The notes beneath the pieces are model-generated. The model was not told where the DNA came from. It saw only the letters and a program-made list of their open reading frames with translations, and made no database searches. The position numbers were made by a program, and so were the translations under genes. Shown here one piece after another: positions 8,231 through 15,842 of a stretch of 64,000 bases of DNA. Source of the DNA: JBKBUF01 sp046290815 (GTDB taxonomy: Bacteria > Bacteroidota > Bacteroidia > Cytophagales > Cytophagaceae). The stretch lies in assembly GCA_046290815.1 (NCBI GenBank), contig JBKBUF010000027.1:3036-67035 (forward strand). The letters run 5' to 3'. Positions within the stretch are counted from its first letter, which is position 1. Every line of letters starts with the position of its first letter.

Positions 8231-8719
8231 TTAATTACTTCTCCCCTTCTCTAAATTTTCATTCATACGTCTAAGCTCAATCAGCAGAGAGTCACATTTT
8301 TCATTGTCTCTTTCCTTAAAAAGTAATTTATCCATTATTTTAACTATTAATGAATCCGTAATTACAGATGAAGCCTTTTTCCCATTAACCGTATCTCCAG
8401 GAGAAATGAAAGTTTGTGAGGCTCCTGAATGAATTTCTAATTGCTTTGATCCTAGCAAATCAGTATTGGAGATTAGAAATTCAGAATCATTTGGAATAGT
8501 AAGTTCTTGTTTAATTTTTACCCTTGCAATAATGTTATTTTCCCTGTTAAGAGCCATGCCTGTTACTTTTCCAACTTCCCAACCATTCAATGTTACCGGG
8601 TCATTAACATTTAATCCCTCTGCATGATTAAACTTAACATATATTTCATCTCCTGATGAACAGGAAAAAAGAAAAATAACCAGAAGTGTCTGAACTAAAT
8701 TCTTAAAATTCTTTACCAT
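8231..8719 (-). CDS. MCE/MlaD-domain lipoprotein
   Basis: A 162-residue protein with signal peptide and lipobox LFSC (Cys20), then one MCE domain (about residues 25-110: VKFNHAEGLNVNDPVTLNGWEVGKV, and LLGSKQLEIHSG) and a short charged helical tail. MCE proteins form rings that carry lipids between membranes. Usual partners, MlaE-type permease and MlaF-type ATPase, are not next to it, and the protein is shorter than typical Bacteroidota MlaD proteins (over 300 residues) because the helical C-terminal part is missing. Its start is one base after the stop of the upstream secreted-protein gene, implying co-transcription with it and with the ankyrin gene. The role as a lipid-binding envelope protein is inferred. 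Confidence 0.75.
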   Translation of the reverse strand: MVKNFKNLVQTLLVIFLFSCSSGDEIYVKFNHAEGLNVNDPVTLNGWEVGKVTGMALNRENNIIARVKIKQELTIPNDSEFLISNTDLLGSKQLEIHSGASQTFISPGDTVNGKKASSVITDSLIVKIMDKLLFKERDNEKCDSLLIELRRMNENLEKGRSN

Positions 8720-8720
8720 A

Positions 8721-9428
8721 TCACCTTAAACTAACTTTACCTTTCTTCGGATCATAAACCACCACCAGCGGACTATCACCAAGTGGCATATAAAGAAAAT
8801 TCGCTTTAACAGATATGGGCTTGTACCAGAAATTATAATCCTGATCATCCTGATTTTCTTTATACAAACATATATCATTTTCACATCCTAAGGTATCGCT
8901 ACAAATAACTACTTCCTGCAGGGTTACATGATAAATATTAGGTGACATCGCACTTCTGCAGGCTGGCTTTACCTTAACTTCTTTGACTTTCTGACTTAGA
9001 ATAAGACCAGATTCCCCTAAAGTGCCCAGATAAGCTTTATTGCCCGGATTATTAATTTTGAAAGCAACCTCTCCTATTTCTCTCATGTTATTCGATTGGT
9101 TTCGCAAATCAAAACCTCCACAGCATTCATTGTATGTGAACTGATATTTTCCCGCTTCCTTGATATTACAATAGATGGTATCCCACTTTGCAGCAGGCTT
9201 AGCTTTAAAAAGTAATGTATCAATTTTGTCAGGATTTGGTATTATTTTAACCGAAGGTAAAGCATAAGATAAAGGTTGCCCGTTTAAAATCCATTGCATA
9301 GCTTGAAACTCGCGATTGCTTTTGTTCTCGGCTGGAGACAATTGCTCTACTGAAAATTCTGCAAACTGCGCATTAACATAGGAAGTATAAAGCAAAATCT
9401 GGATTAATAAGAAGAGCCTGAAAAACAT
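8721..9428 (-). CDS. secreted hypothetical protein
   Basis: Start chosen at 9428 because MFFRLFLLIQILLYTSYVNA gives a clean signal peptide; a frame extending to 9491 adds a second, unlikely hydrophobic leader. The mature part (about 215 residues) has six or more cysteines, including CCGGFD and CSDTLGCENDICLY, suggesting disulfides in the periplasm or outside. No domain was recognised and there is no T9SS tail. It precedes an MCE lipoprotein gene with a one-base gap, so the two are probably translated from one message. Function unknown. Confidence 0.6.
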   Translation of the reverse strand: MFFRLFLLIQILLYTSYVNAQFAEFSVEQLSPAENKSNREFQAMQWILNGQPLSYALPSVKIIPNPDKIDTLLFKAKPAAKWDTIYCNIKEAGKYQFTYNECCGGFDLRNQSNNMREIGEVAFKINNPGNKAYLGTLGESGLILSQKVKEVKVKPACRSAMSPNIYHVTLQEVVICSDTLGCENDICLYKENQDDQDYNFWYKPISVKANFLYMPLGDSPLVVVYDPKKGKVSLR

Positions 9429-9545
9429 TATAGAGAATATTTCAGGTAAGATAAGAAAAAAATAACTTCCGCAGAATCTGTTTGTCCTCAAAAGTCAATC
9501 ATAATTTCTTTGACTCTATAAGAAGTTTTATTGTACGAAATCTAT

Positions 9546-9585
9546 AAAAAAGCCCCCGCCGGCAGGGAGTTGCCGGCAGGGCCCC
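9546..9585 (-). terminator. terminator of the GH5 cellulase gene
   Basis: On the minus strand a GC-rich hairpin (GCCGGCA, 6-base loop, TGCCGGC; 9558-9577) with extra G/C pairs is followed by a T run (complement of 9546-9551). It lies directly after the GH5 stop codon. Confidence 0.85.
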
Positions 9586-9588
9586 AAA

Positions 9589-11613
9589 TCAGTGTTTCAA
9601 AAATCGTTTTACTATTTTGCCCTGATTTGTATTCACCTCTACCAGATAACATCCTGGCTGGAGTTCTCCGGTAGGTAATTCTATTCTTGCATCGGAAAGG
9701 GAAGAAATTTTCTCTTCGAAAATTATATTTCCATTCAATGAAAATATTTTAAGCTCCACCGCATCGTAACTGCCATTAAAATCAAGGTAACAGTTGTCAG
9801 TGGCAGGGTTGGGATACAGGTCTACCGCAGTTGAAGAAAGTGCAGAAGCAGAAGTGATGGTACCTTCGGAAGCTATGGCAATCCAGTGGATGTTAAATCC
9901 TCTTGCAGGAATGCCTAATCCTATAGAGTAATTACCCTGTGGTAAATCCACTACTTTGGAAATGGTAGTCCAGTTCTGCCAGCCTCCTGTTGCAGGAACA
10001 TTAAACGTTCCCAGTAAAGTTGCCCCTGCATCTTTCTCCAGCGCAATGACTCCGTTTGAATTCATGGATGCCACTCTGAAATACACTCTGTATTTTCCTG
10101 TAAATGGTATGTTGACTGCAGGGTAACTCAACCAGTCACCTGCATCGATGTAGCCAACATTGCTGCCCCCTTCTTTGCAGGGTTCCTTCTCTACGCCTGA
10201 CATTACATTGTAGGACTCTGCAGCTATTACTTTCAGCGGTTCATATGGCACTATAATCACCGTACCGTTTACCTGACTTAAAATGTTAGTGGATGAATTT
10301 CCTCCCAAGGGGCGTATGTCTGCCCGCCAGGAGTAGGTCTTTCCTGTTTCGGGAAGGTTTGCAAGCGAAACTACCACATCCACAGTTTTGCTTCCTTCTA
10401 TCTCTGTTGTCTTTGATGCTACAATGTTGTTCAGGTTATCGCGCAAGGTTACAACCAGATCTCTTTTTTCCTTAACTGTGTAATTGACTTGAACGGTATA
10501 GGATGTCTTAGGTGTGGTAAGGTTTGGTGATTTCACAAAACTGATTTCTTCTGTTACCTGCCCGTAATCATATGATCTCAAAATGGATCTTACCACCGAA
10601 CCTGACCAGGTAAGATTGGAAGCGCTCCATCCACCTGTCGTGCTACCTCCCGGTTTGAGAATGGATGCGCCTTCATTTTTATCATTGACACTCCAGTTGC
10701 AAGTGCTTAGCTTATTTGATTTGATAAAATTGAACCATGCATTGGTTTCAGCTTCATTCACGCCACCGTTACCATCGGCATTTACAGTTCCCCACTCTGT
10801 AATGAACACGGCAACTCCTTTATTGAGTGCGCTCTGCACTTTGTCTCTGTACCATTGCCCGTGCGAACCAGCATAGAAGTGCATAGTATAAGCTATGTTG
10901 CTTCTGTTGATCGGGTCGTTGGCTGCCACATCTACATCGGATGACCAGTTGGGCGTACCTACTACAATGATGTTGTCTGGGTCAATAGCACGTATCTCAT
11001 CAATCACCTGAATGGCGTAAGGCTTTATCACACCGCCCCAGGAAACATTTAAGGGTTCATTATAAATTTCATAAATGATATTGGGAAGATGTCCGTAGGT
11101 ACTTGCCATCTCTTTAAAAAATGCGATGGCTTCAGCAGTATTCCACTCCGCATGGTGGCTGTGCCAATCGATGATCACATACATGTTGTTGGCAATGGCT
11201 GCATCTACAACCGTTTTCACTCTGGCTTTATTTGCGTCTTTGAATTGCAGATAGCCTCCGGGATCTTCCACACCCATCGCCGCTCTTACTATTGCGCAGT
11301 TCCAGTCATTTTTCAGCCAGGCCACCACGTCGGCATTGTAGTACTTTTCTCCGCCCCAGCCGTTGTTTGACCAAAAAAAACTGTTGCCCGCCAGTCCGAC
11401 TGCCACTCCGTTTTTGTTCACGATTCTGTTTCCACTTACAGATAACGCCCCGTTGATCGACACCACCTGGGCAGAAATCAGGTGCATGGAAAACAACAGC
11501 ACCACCAAAATGAATATAATTTTTAGCCTGAAATCGGGCCCTTCTTTTTTGCGCAGCGAATTTATACCTTGTATAAAACCCCCACCTGTTTTAATCTCTA
11601 AATGTGTTTTCAT
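9589..11613 (-). CDS. GH5 endoglucanase with CBM6-like module and T9SS type A tail
   Basis: A 674-residue secreted cellulase. The start at 11613 is used because it precedes a basic stretch and hydrophobic core ending LISAQ (about 31-49); a long upstream extension has no signal character. GH5 catalytic domain about 50-350: general acid in IYNEP (Glu186), HFY (His245) and nucleophile in ITEWG (Glu273). Next comes a beta-sandwich linker (about 365-465), a CBM6-like module (about 468-590, with DAGDWLSYP and ATGGWQNW), then a T9SS type A sorting domain (LYPNPATD ... RFLKH). It should cut beta-1,4-glucan outside the cell. DNA here is visibly more GC-rich than around it. Divergent from the 7TM gene; followed by a strong terminator. 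Confidence 0.93.
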   Translation of the reverse strand: MKTHLEIKTGGGFIQGINSLRKKEGPDFRLKIIFILVVLLFSMHLISAQVVSINGALSVSGNRIVNKNGVAVGLAGNSFFWSNNGWGGEKYYNADVVAWLKNDWNCAIVRAAMGVEDPGGYLQFKDANKARVKTVVDAAIANNMYVIIDWHSHHAEWNTAEAIAFFKEMASTYGHLPNIIYEIYNEPLNVSWGGVIKPYAIQVIDEIRAIDPDNIIVVGTPNWSSDVDVAANDPINRSNIAYTMHFYAGSHGQWYRDKVQSALNKGVAVFITEWGTVNADGNGGVNEAETNAWFNFIKSNKLSTCNWSVNDKNEGASILKPGGSTTGGWSASNLTWSGSVVRSILRSYDYGQVTEEISFVKSPNLTTPKTSYTVQVNYTVKEKRDLVVTLRDNLNNIVASKTTEIEGSKTVDVVVSLANLPETGKTYSWRADIRPLGGNSSTNILSQVNGTVIIVPYEPLKVIAAESYNVMSGVEKEPCKEGGSNVGYIDAGDWLSYPAVNIPFTGKYRVYFRVASMNSNGVIALEKDAGATLLGTFNVPATGGWQNWTTISKVVDLPQGNYSIGLGIPARGFNIHWIAIASEGTITSASALSSTAVDLYPNPATDNCYLDFNGSYDAVELKIFSLNGNIIFEEKISSLSDARIELPTGELQPGCYLVEVNTNQGKIVKRFLKH

Positions 11614-11774
11614 ATCAAAAAAGTTATATTTAATGTGTGTTAAGTGACAAAATACTACACAAAAAGGAGAGCGCGGCACGAGGTTGGCTTGATTAAGTAT
11701 AAAAAATTCTAAAATAAACACTAAATTTAGATGGTTTATACGCTTTAGTAAATGACTGATATTTAAATAATTGT

Positions 11775-13595
11775 TTGATGAGGAGGTATTGGATAGCGCT
11801 GGTTTTATACGCATTAGTCCTTTCGTGCTACGGTATGGATACTTTATCGGTCTACCGTGCCCGTGAGATGGAGATATTTGCACCTTTCCTCAAGTATCGG
11901 ATAACTAGAGCGAAGGATGCCGTCTGGGAAAAAATCAGTCGTGACAAGGTGATGGTAAACCCCGGTGACATTTTTCACGCCGAGGCTTTGTTCAGGCCTG
12001 AGACTGATGCGGCTTTGGTTTTCGAATGGGCTGACAATAAGATTGAATTTTTAAAAGCCGGCATAGTCAATACTAAAGGTGATACCTGTGCCCATCTATT
12101 CTTCGATGATACCGAAGGTTATAACAACCAACTTTTCGTCAAAAATCATGTGATGGTTTTTCAGCGTCCAGTTGCTGGCGAAACCTATAGACTGCTTTAT
12201 AAATTAAAAGCCCACAATCCTGTATATGCCATGTGCTGGATAAGCGATATGGATATATTTATAAAAAGATTTATCAGAGAGTACACCTGGTACGGCATCT
12301 TCTCCGGTATGATCATGATTATTTTTTCATTGAATGCACTGTTTTATATTATTCTCCGGGATAAAACATTTTTATGGTATGCGCTATATACAATTGCTCT
12401 CGGAATTTTTCACTGGTCGTACACAGGTGTAGGTTTTCAATGGCTGTGGCCTGACTTACCGATCTGGAATCGTTATGCCTATATGTATGCTTCGTTCTTT
12501 ATGTTGAGCATGCAGTTCATATACTTCCGTTATTACATAAAAAATTTGAATTTCCTCAACGAGTGGTATATCATCAGCATCATTGTTGCACGACTGGCCA
12601 TACTTATGATTTCTATTTTCAGTCCGGACTTCAGGGAATGGTTTTTTCTTTCAGACTTTTTTACCTTTTCATATCTCCTGTTTCTACAAATAAAAATTAA
12701 GCTCTATGAAACACTGCATGGAAAAATGTTTATCACTTCTGTAAGTCTTCTGCTCTCTTCATACCTGATATTCATACTTGCCTTTTACCACATTATCCCT
12801 AATAGTGTATGGGCATACAATTCACTGGCAGTAGGCGGCTCATTGGAATTGTTGGTAGGATTACTTGCCCTTGCCTTGCGCTACAAATACCTGGGCGATG
12901 AAAAAGATAAGCTGAAACAATCAGAGATAAGTTCGCTTACCAAAATATCCTCTTTGAAAGATCAGCTGATTTATGAAACCAAAGAAAAAGCGCGCATACA
13001 AAAAGAAATAAATAAAGAACTTGAAATTAAAATTGCTGAGCGCACAATAGAACTTGCAAAGAAGAATGAAGACCTGGAAGCTCTAAATAAAAAACTGAAT
13101 GAAATCAGCAAGACATTGGACAAACAGAACTGGTCATTGAATAAAGAACTCAGAAGCGACAGGATTACGTTAATGTGGGGGAAAAACATCAGCTTTTCTG
13201 AATTCACCAGATCCTTCCCGGCCGAGGATCATGTATTGCGTTTTATTGCAGACTTAAAATGGGAAGATGGCTACAGTTGTAAAAAATGCGGCAGCAGCGA
13301 CTGGACAGCCGGCATACAATTTCAGGCCAGGAAGTGCAATAGTTGTAAATACGAAGAATCAGTTACTGCCAATACTTTATTTCATGGTGTAAAATTCCCG
13401 CTTATAAAGGCACTGTATATTAGTCTTGCAACTGTGATTAATAGGGAAAACATATCCGTGAGGCAAATTGCATCAGAAATAGAATTAAGAGAAGCCACGG
13501 TTTGGACCTTCAGAAAAAAAACATTGGACAAAATAGCCAGTGCAACTAATAATCAGGGGGAGATATTGAAGTGTTTTGTCAGGATGGAGATTTAA
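11775..13595 (+). CDS. 7TMR-DISM signalling protein fused to IS1595-type zinc ribbon/HTH
   Basis: A 606-residue membrane protein. Signal peptide 1-20; periplasmic DISMED2-like beta domain about 25-160; seven membrane segments about 172-372; coiled coil 376-460; then a C-terminal domain 475-590. That last domain has a four-cysteine zinc ribbon (Cys502, 505, 521, 524) followed by TANTLFHGVKFPL and a helix-turn-helix-like part (SVRQIASEIELREATVWTFRKK). This arrangement is the N-terminal module of IS1595/ISXO2 transposases, but the DDE nuclease is absent. Normally 7TM-DISM proteins end in kinase, cyclase or HTH domains, so a membrane-tethered DNA- or RNA-binding output is the likely reading. Divergent from the GH5 gene with 161 bases between the starts; two bases from the stop of the convergent next gene. 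Confidence 0.85.
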   Translation: MMRRYWIALVLYALVLSCYGMDTLSVYRAREMEIFAPFLKYRITRAKDAVWEKISRDKVMVNPGDIFHAEALFRPETDAALVFEWADNKIEFLKAGIVNTKGDTCAHLFFDDTEGYNNQLFVKNHVMVFQRPVAGETYRLLYKLKAHNPVYAMCWISDMDIFIKRFIREYTWYGIFSGMIMIIFSLNALFYIILRDKTFLWYALYTIALGIFHWSYTGVGFQWLWPDLPIWNRYAYMYASFFMLSMQFIYFRYYIKNLNFLNEWYIISIIVARLAILMISIFSPDFREWFFLSDFFTFSYLLFLQIKIKLYETLHGKMFITSVSLLLSSYLIFILAFYHIIPNSVWAYNSLAVGGSLELLVGLLALALRYKYLGDEKDKLKQSEISSLTKISSLKDQLIYETKEKARIQKEINKELEIKIAERTIELAKKNEDLEALNKKLNEISKTLDKQNWSLNKELRSDRITLMWGKNISFSEFTRSFPAEDHVLRFIADLKWEDGYSCKKCGSSDWTAGIQFQARKCNSCKYEESVTANTLFHGVKFPLIKALYISLATVINRENISVRQIASEIELREATVWTFRKKTLDKIASATNNQGEILKCFVRMEI

Positions 13596-13597
13596 CT

Positions 13598-14530
13598 TTA
13601 AAACCTCAATCTATATTCCAAACTAACTATCAGACTCCTTGTAAGTCCATCAGGTCTTGCCTTTCTCGCCAAAAATGGTGTCCCAATATTAAATTGAAAT
13701 GAATTATTATCATTAATGATATAATCAATAAAAAAATTTCCATTTAAAGTTAAACCTTGCGAACCTTTAATCTCCCTTTGAATGCCGGCACTGTCTGTAA
13801 ACCTGTCATCTGAAATATGATAGATGGGCAATAATCCAGGAGTAACTTTAAATTTATTAGTAAGCTTAACAGGATAAGACATTCTTAACAGAATATCACC
13901 GCTACGGATATAATTTTTAGTGGACTGAAAATTTCTCAATGGGAAATCAATCGGATAATCCTCTGCAATAAATTCATTGTTATTTTGAGTCAATGGTTGC
14001 TGAAAGGCGAGCATCAGTTGCAGTCCTTTAATTTCATATCCTAATCCACCTATCAAATCAATGGTACCAAGGCTTGATTGATAATCCATGGGCAAAGAAA
14101 TGTTGTTGATCTTTCTGTTAGCATTTGTCAATGGAATTTTCGAACCTAAAATTATCCTGATCTTGTTATCCATTTTATAATTCCCTATCAGGAAAACATC
14201 TCCTAAACCGAAAGTATTAATATTATTACCTGTTTGTCCCAGGGTAGTAAGCTTTATATCGACTCTAAACCTGTTAGAAAAAGAATAAATGTATTCCAGA
14301 TAATTACCCCAAACCACAACCGAATTATCTGCCTTCCCATAAAAAGCACCTAGTTTTATCTGACTACCTCCTTTAGTCGTACTATCTGTAATGGGTTTAA
14401 TACCACCAATAGTACAAAAACCAGCATCACTACATCCCTGACTAAAAACATCCTTGCCTGATATGATTATAAGAATAAATAAAATAAGCCATACAAATCG
14501 AAACTTAATTTTTATCATTTCAAGGTTCAT
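13598..14530 (-). CDS. outer-membrane beta-barrel protein, unknown role
   Basis: About 310 residues with a signal peptide ending VFSQ, then a short GCSDAGFCTIGG motif shared by a set of Bacteroidota envelope proteins, and repeated amphipathic strands ending in LEYRLRF, whose terminal Phe is typical of outer-membrane barrels. An upstream in-frame TTG at 14536 is rejected in favour of ATG at 14530; 14518 is also possible. It follows a lipoprotein gene by eight bases on the same strand, so a three-gene operon (15653 to 13598) is likely. The substrate or function is unknown. Confidence 0.65.
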   Translation of the reverse strand: MNLEMIKIKFRFVWLILFILIIISGKDVFSQGCSDAGFCTIGGIKPITDSTTKGGSQIKLGAFYGKADNSVVVWGNYLEYIYSFSNRFRVDIKLTTLGQTGNNINTFGLGDVFLIGNYKMDNKIRIILGSKIPLTNANRKINNISLPMDYQSSLGTIDLIGGLGYEIKGLQLMLAFQQPLTQNNNEFIAEDYPIDFPLRNFQSTKNYIRSGDILLRMSYPVKLTNKFKVTPGLLPIYHISDDRFTDSAGIQREIKGSQGLTLNGNFFIDYIINDNNSFQFNIGTPFLARKARPDGLTRSLIVSLEYRLRF

Positions 14531-14538
14531 TAACAATT

Positions 14539-15219
14539 TTACTCTTCTTTATATATATCAAATTCATCAAACTTCAGCACACCAAAATCTTTCTTTGTAA
14601 GAATTTTTGTGGTGACCTTTTCCGGATCGCCGGTATGAAAACTTTCATGTCCGTCTTTATGCAGATACCAGTAATTGTCTTCGGGTGAATATTTGTAGGT
14701 GATGATCCTTGTCCATCTCCAGGCGCTGCCGCCATGATGTTCCACGGAAAAATATCCTTTTTTTATGGTGATACTCATATATGGATCTCCCATCATACCG
14801 CCACAATCGATGCAATAAACAGTATTTTCGTTTTTAGCTGCCAGCTTAAAAGTATTATCTGCCTGACCTATCAGGATAAGCAAAGGCCTCTTTGCAGGAT
14901 TTTCACTAACATCTGAAGTGGTTTCCTCGTCATTTCTTTTTAATACAAGAATCATATCCGGAATGGTATCAAGGTTAAGATCACCTGTGGCAGTGTCAAG
15001 CACAAGGTAATTTTCCGGAACAAACTTCATAAGGCTGCCGGATAAACCCTGTACAGTTTCTTTATATGGTACATGAGAGAAACCTGATGGTAGTGTTGTG
15101 GAATCAACTGCCGCTTCTTCTGTTACTACAACTTCTTCAGTCTGGTCTTTTGATGATTGTTTGCAGGAGAAACAGAATACTATAAAAAAAAGAGGGAGAA
15201 TTAATAATTTACTGTTCAT
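14539..15219 (-). CDS. lipoprotein of unknown function
   Basis: A 226-residue lipoprotein: signal peptide with lipobox CFSC near residue 19, an acidic threonine-rich linker, then a compact domain with the stretch DLNLDTIPDMILVL, a calcium-loop-like pattern seen in FG-GAP or VCBS-like proteins, and two cysteines in VYCIDCGGMMGDPY. A tryptophan-rich segment (GGSAWRWTR, NYWYLHKDG) lies near the end. Similar proteins with the GDxNxDxxPDxIxVL pattern are common in gammaproteobacteria and Bacteroidota without assigned role. Middle gene of a putative envelope operon with a 139-residue membrane protein upstream and a beta-barrel downstream. Confidence 0.65.
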   Translation of the reverse strand: MNSKLLILPLFFIVFCFSCKQSSKDQTEEVVVTEEAAVDSTTLPSGFSHVPYKETVQGLSGSLMKFVPENYLVLDTATGDLNLDTIPDMILVLKRNDEETTSDVSENPAKRPLLILIGQADNTFKLAAKNENTVYCIDCGGMMGDPYMSITIKKGYFSVEHHGGSAWRWTRIITYKYSPEDNYWYLHKDGHESFHTGDPEKVTTKILTKKDFGVLKFDEFDIYKEE

Positions 15220-15233
15220 TGGTGTATAAATAT

Positions 15234-15653
15234 TCAGTGTTCAGATACTTTATTACGATGCGGTTTCAGCTTATAAAAAAACAAGGTTAAAAGTCCAAGC
15301 AGTAAAATTATCACTGCATACTTTAAAAGTAGTTCTTTTCTGAAGGATGTTGAAATAATATATTCACGCTCCATTGCAATCAATTCCCATAAAATCAAGG
15401 TATAAATTTTATACGCACTAAAAAAAATGACTGCGCCAAATAAGAAGATCCAGACCATCTTATTATTAAATACAATCTGAAAAAGCATTAGAATTAAAGG
15501 TATGTAAATGATATACCAATTCTTGATACCAAGAAATGCTACCGAATTCCAGCAACAAAAAATATCATTACGCCACAAATACAACCATAATAAAACTATG
15601 GTGGCATAGTAACACCTTTGAAAAATATCAGAAAATATCCGATCTGATAGCAC
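15234..15653 (-). CDS. small membrane protein, GTG start
   Basis: A 139-residue protein with about four hydrophobic segments (25-40, 48-65, 68-90 and 110-130) and a basic C-terminus. The only start that keeps the first segment is a GTG at 15653. No motif was recognised. It is upstream of the lipoprotein and beta-barrel genes with 14 bases between it and the next start, so the three are probably co-transcribed. Function unknown. Confidence 0.5.
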   Translation of the reverse strand: MLSDRIFSDIFQRCYYATIVLLWLYLWRNDIFCCWNSVAFLGIKNWYIIYIPLILMLFQIVFNNKMVWIFLFGAVIFFSAYKIYTLILWELIAMEREYIISTSFRKELLLKYAVIILLLGLLTLFFYKLKPHRNKVSEH

Positions 15654-15800
15654 GGAATTTTAATTCAGTTAGATTGTACGAAAAGGAATCAGATTGCTTC
15701 GGCATTACATATAGAATCATTAAATAAATAATTCAACACAATTCCTCTTTCAACCTTTATCACTTGCCCCGCAAAGACGGTTAATTTTATCGCCCACTCC

Positions 15801-15842
15801 TCATTCATCATTCACCATTTATCATTTATCATTTATCATTTA
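15801..15842. repeat. degenerate 7-bp tandem repeat at the ATPase stop codon
   Basis: Six heptamers: two TCATTCA, one CCATTTA and three TCATTTA. The last two overlap the final codons and TGA stop of the large ATPase gene on the minus strand. Related tracts occur at 23877-23911, 24032-24073 and 62846-62914. Confidence 0.85.

Noticed and set aside
11614..11883. N-terminal extension of the GH5 gene
   Set aside because: The extra 90 residues lie in the divergent promoter region and overlap the start of the 7TM gene; the signal peptide fits the start at 11613.
11775..13595. Treating the zinc-ribbon end of the 7TM gene as an IS1595 insertion
   Set aside because: No DDE domain, no terminal repeats and the frame is continuous from the 7TM part, so a domain fusion is better supported.
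15801..15842. CRISPR-like array
   Set aside because: Units are 7 bp with no spacers; no cas genes nearby.
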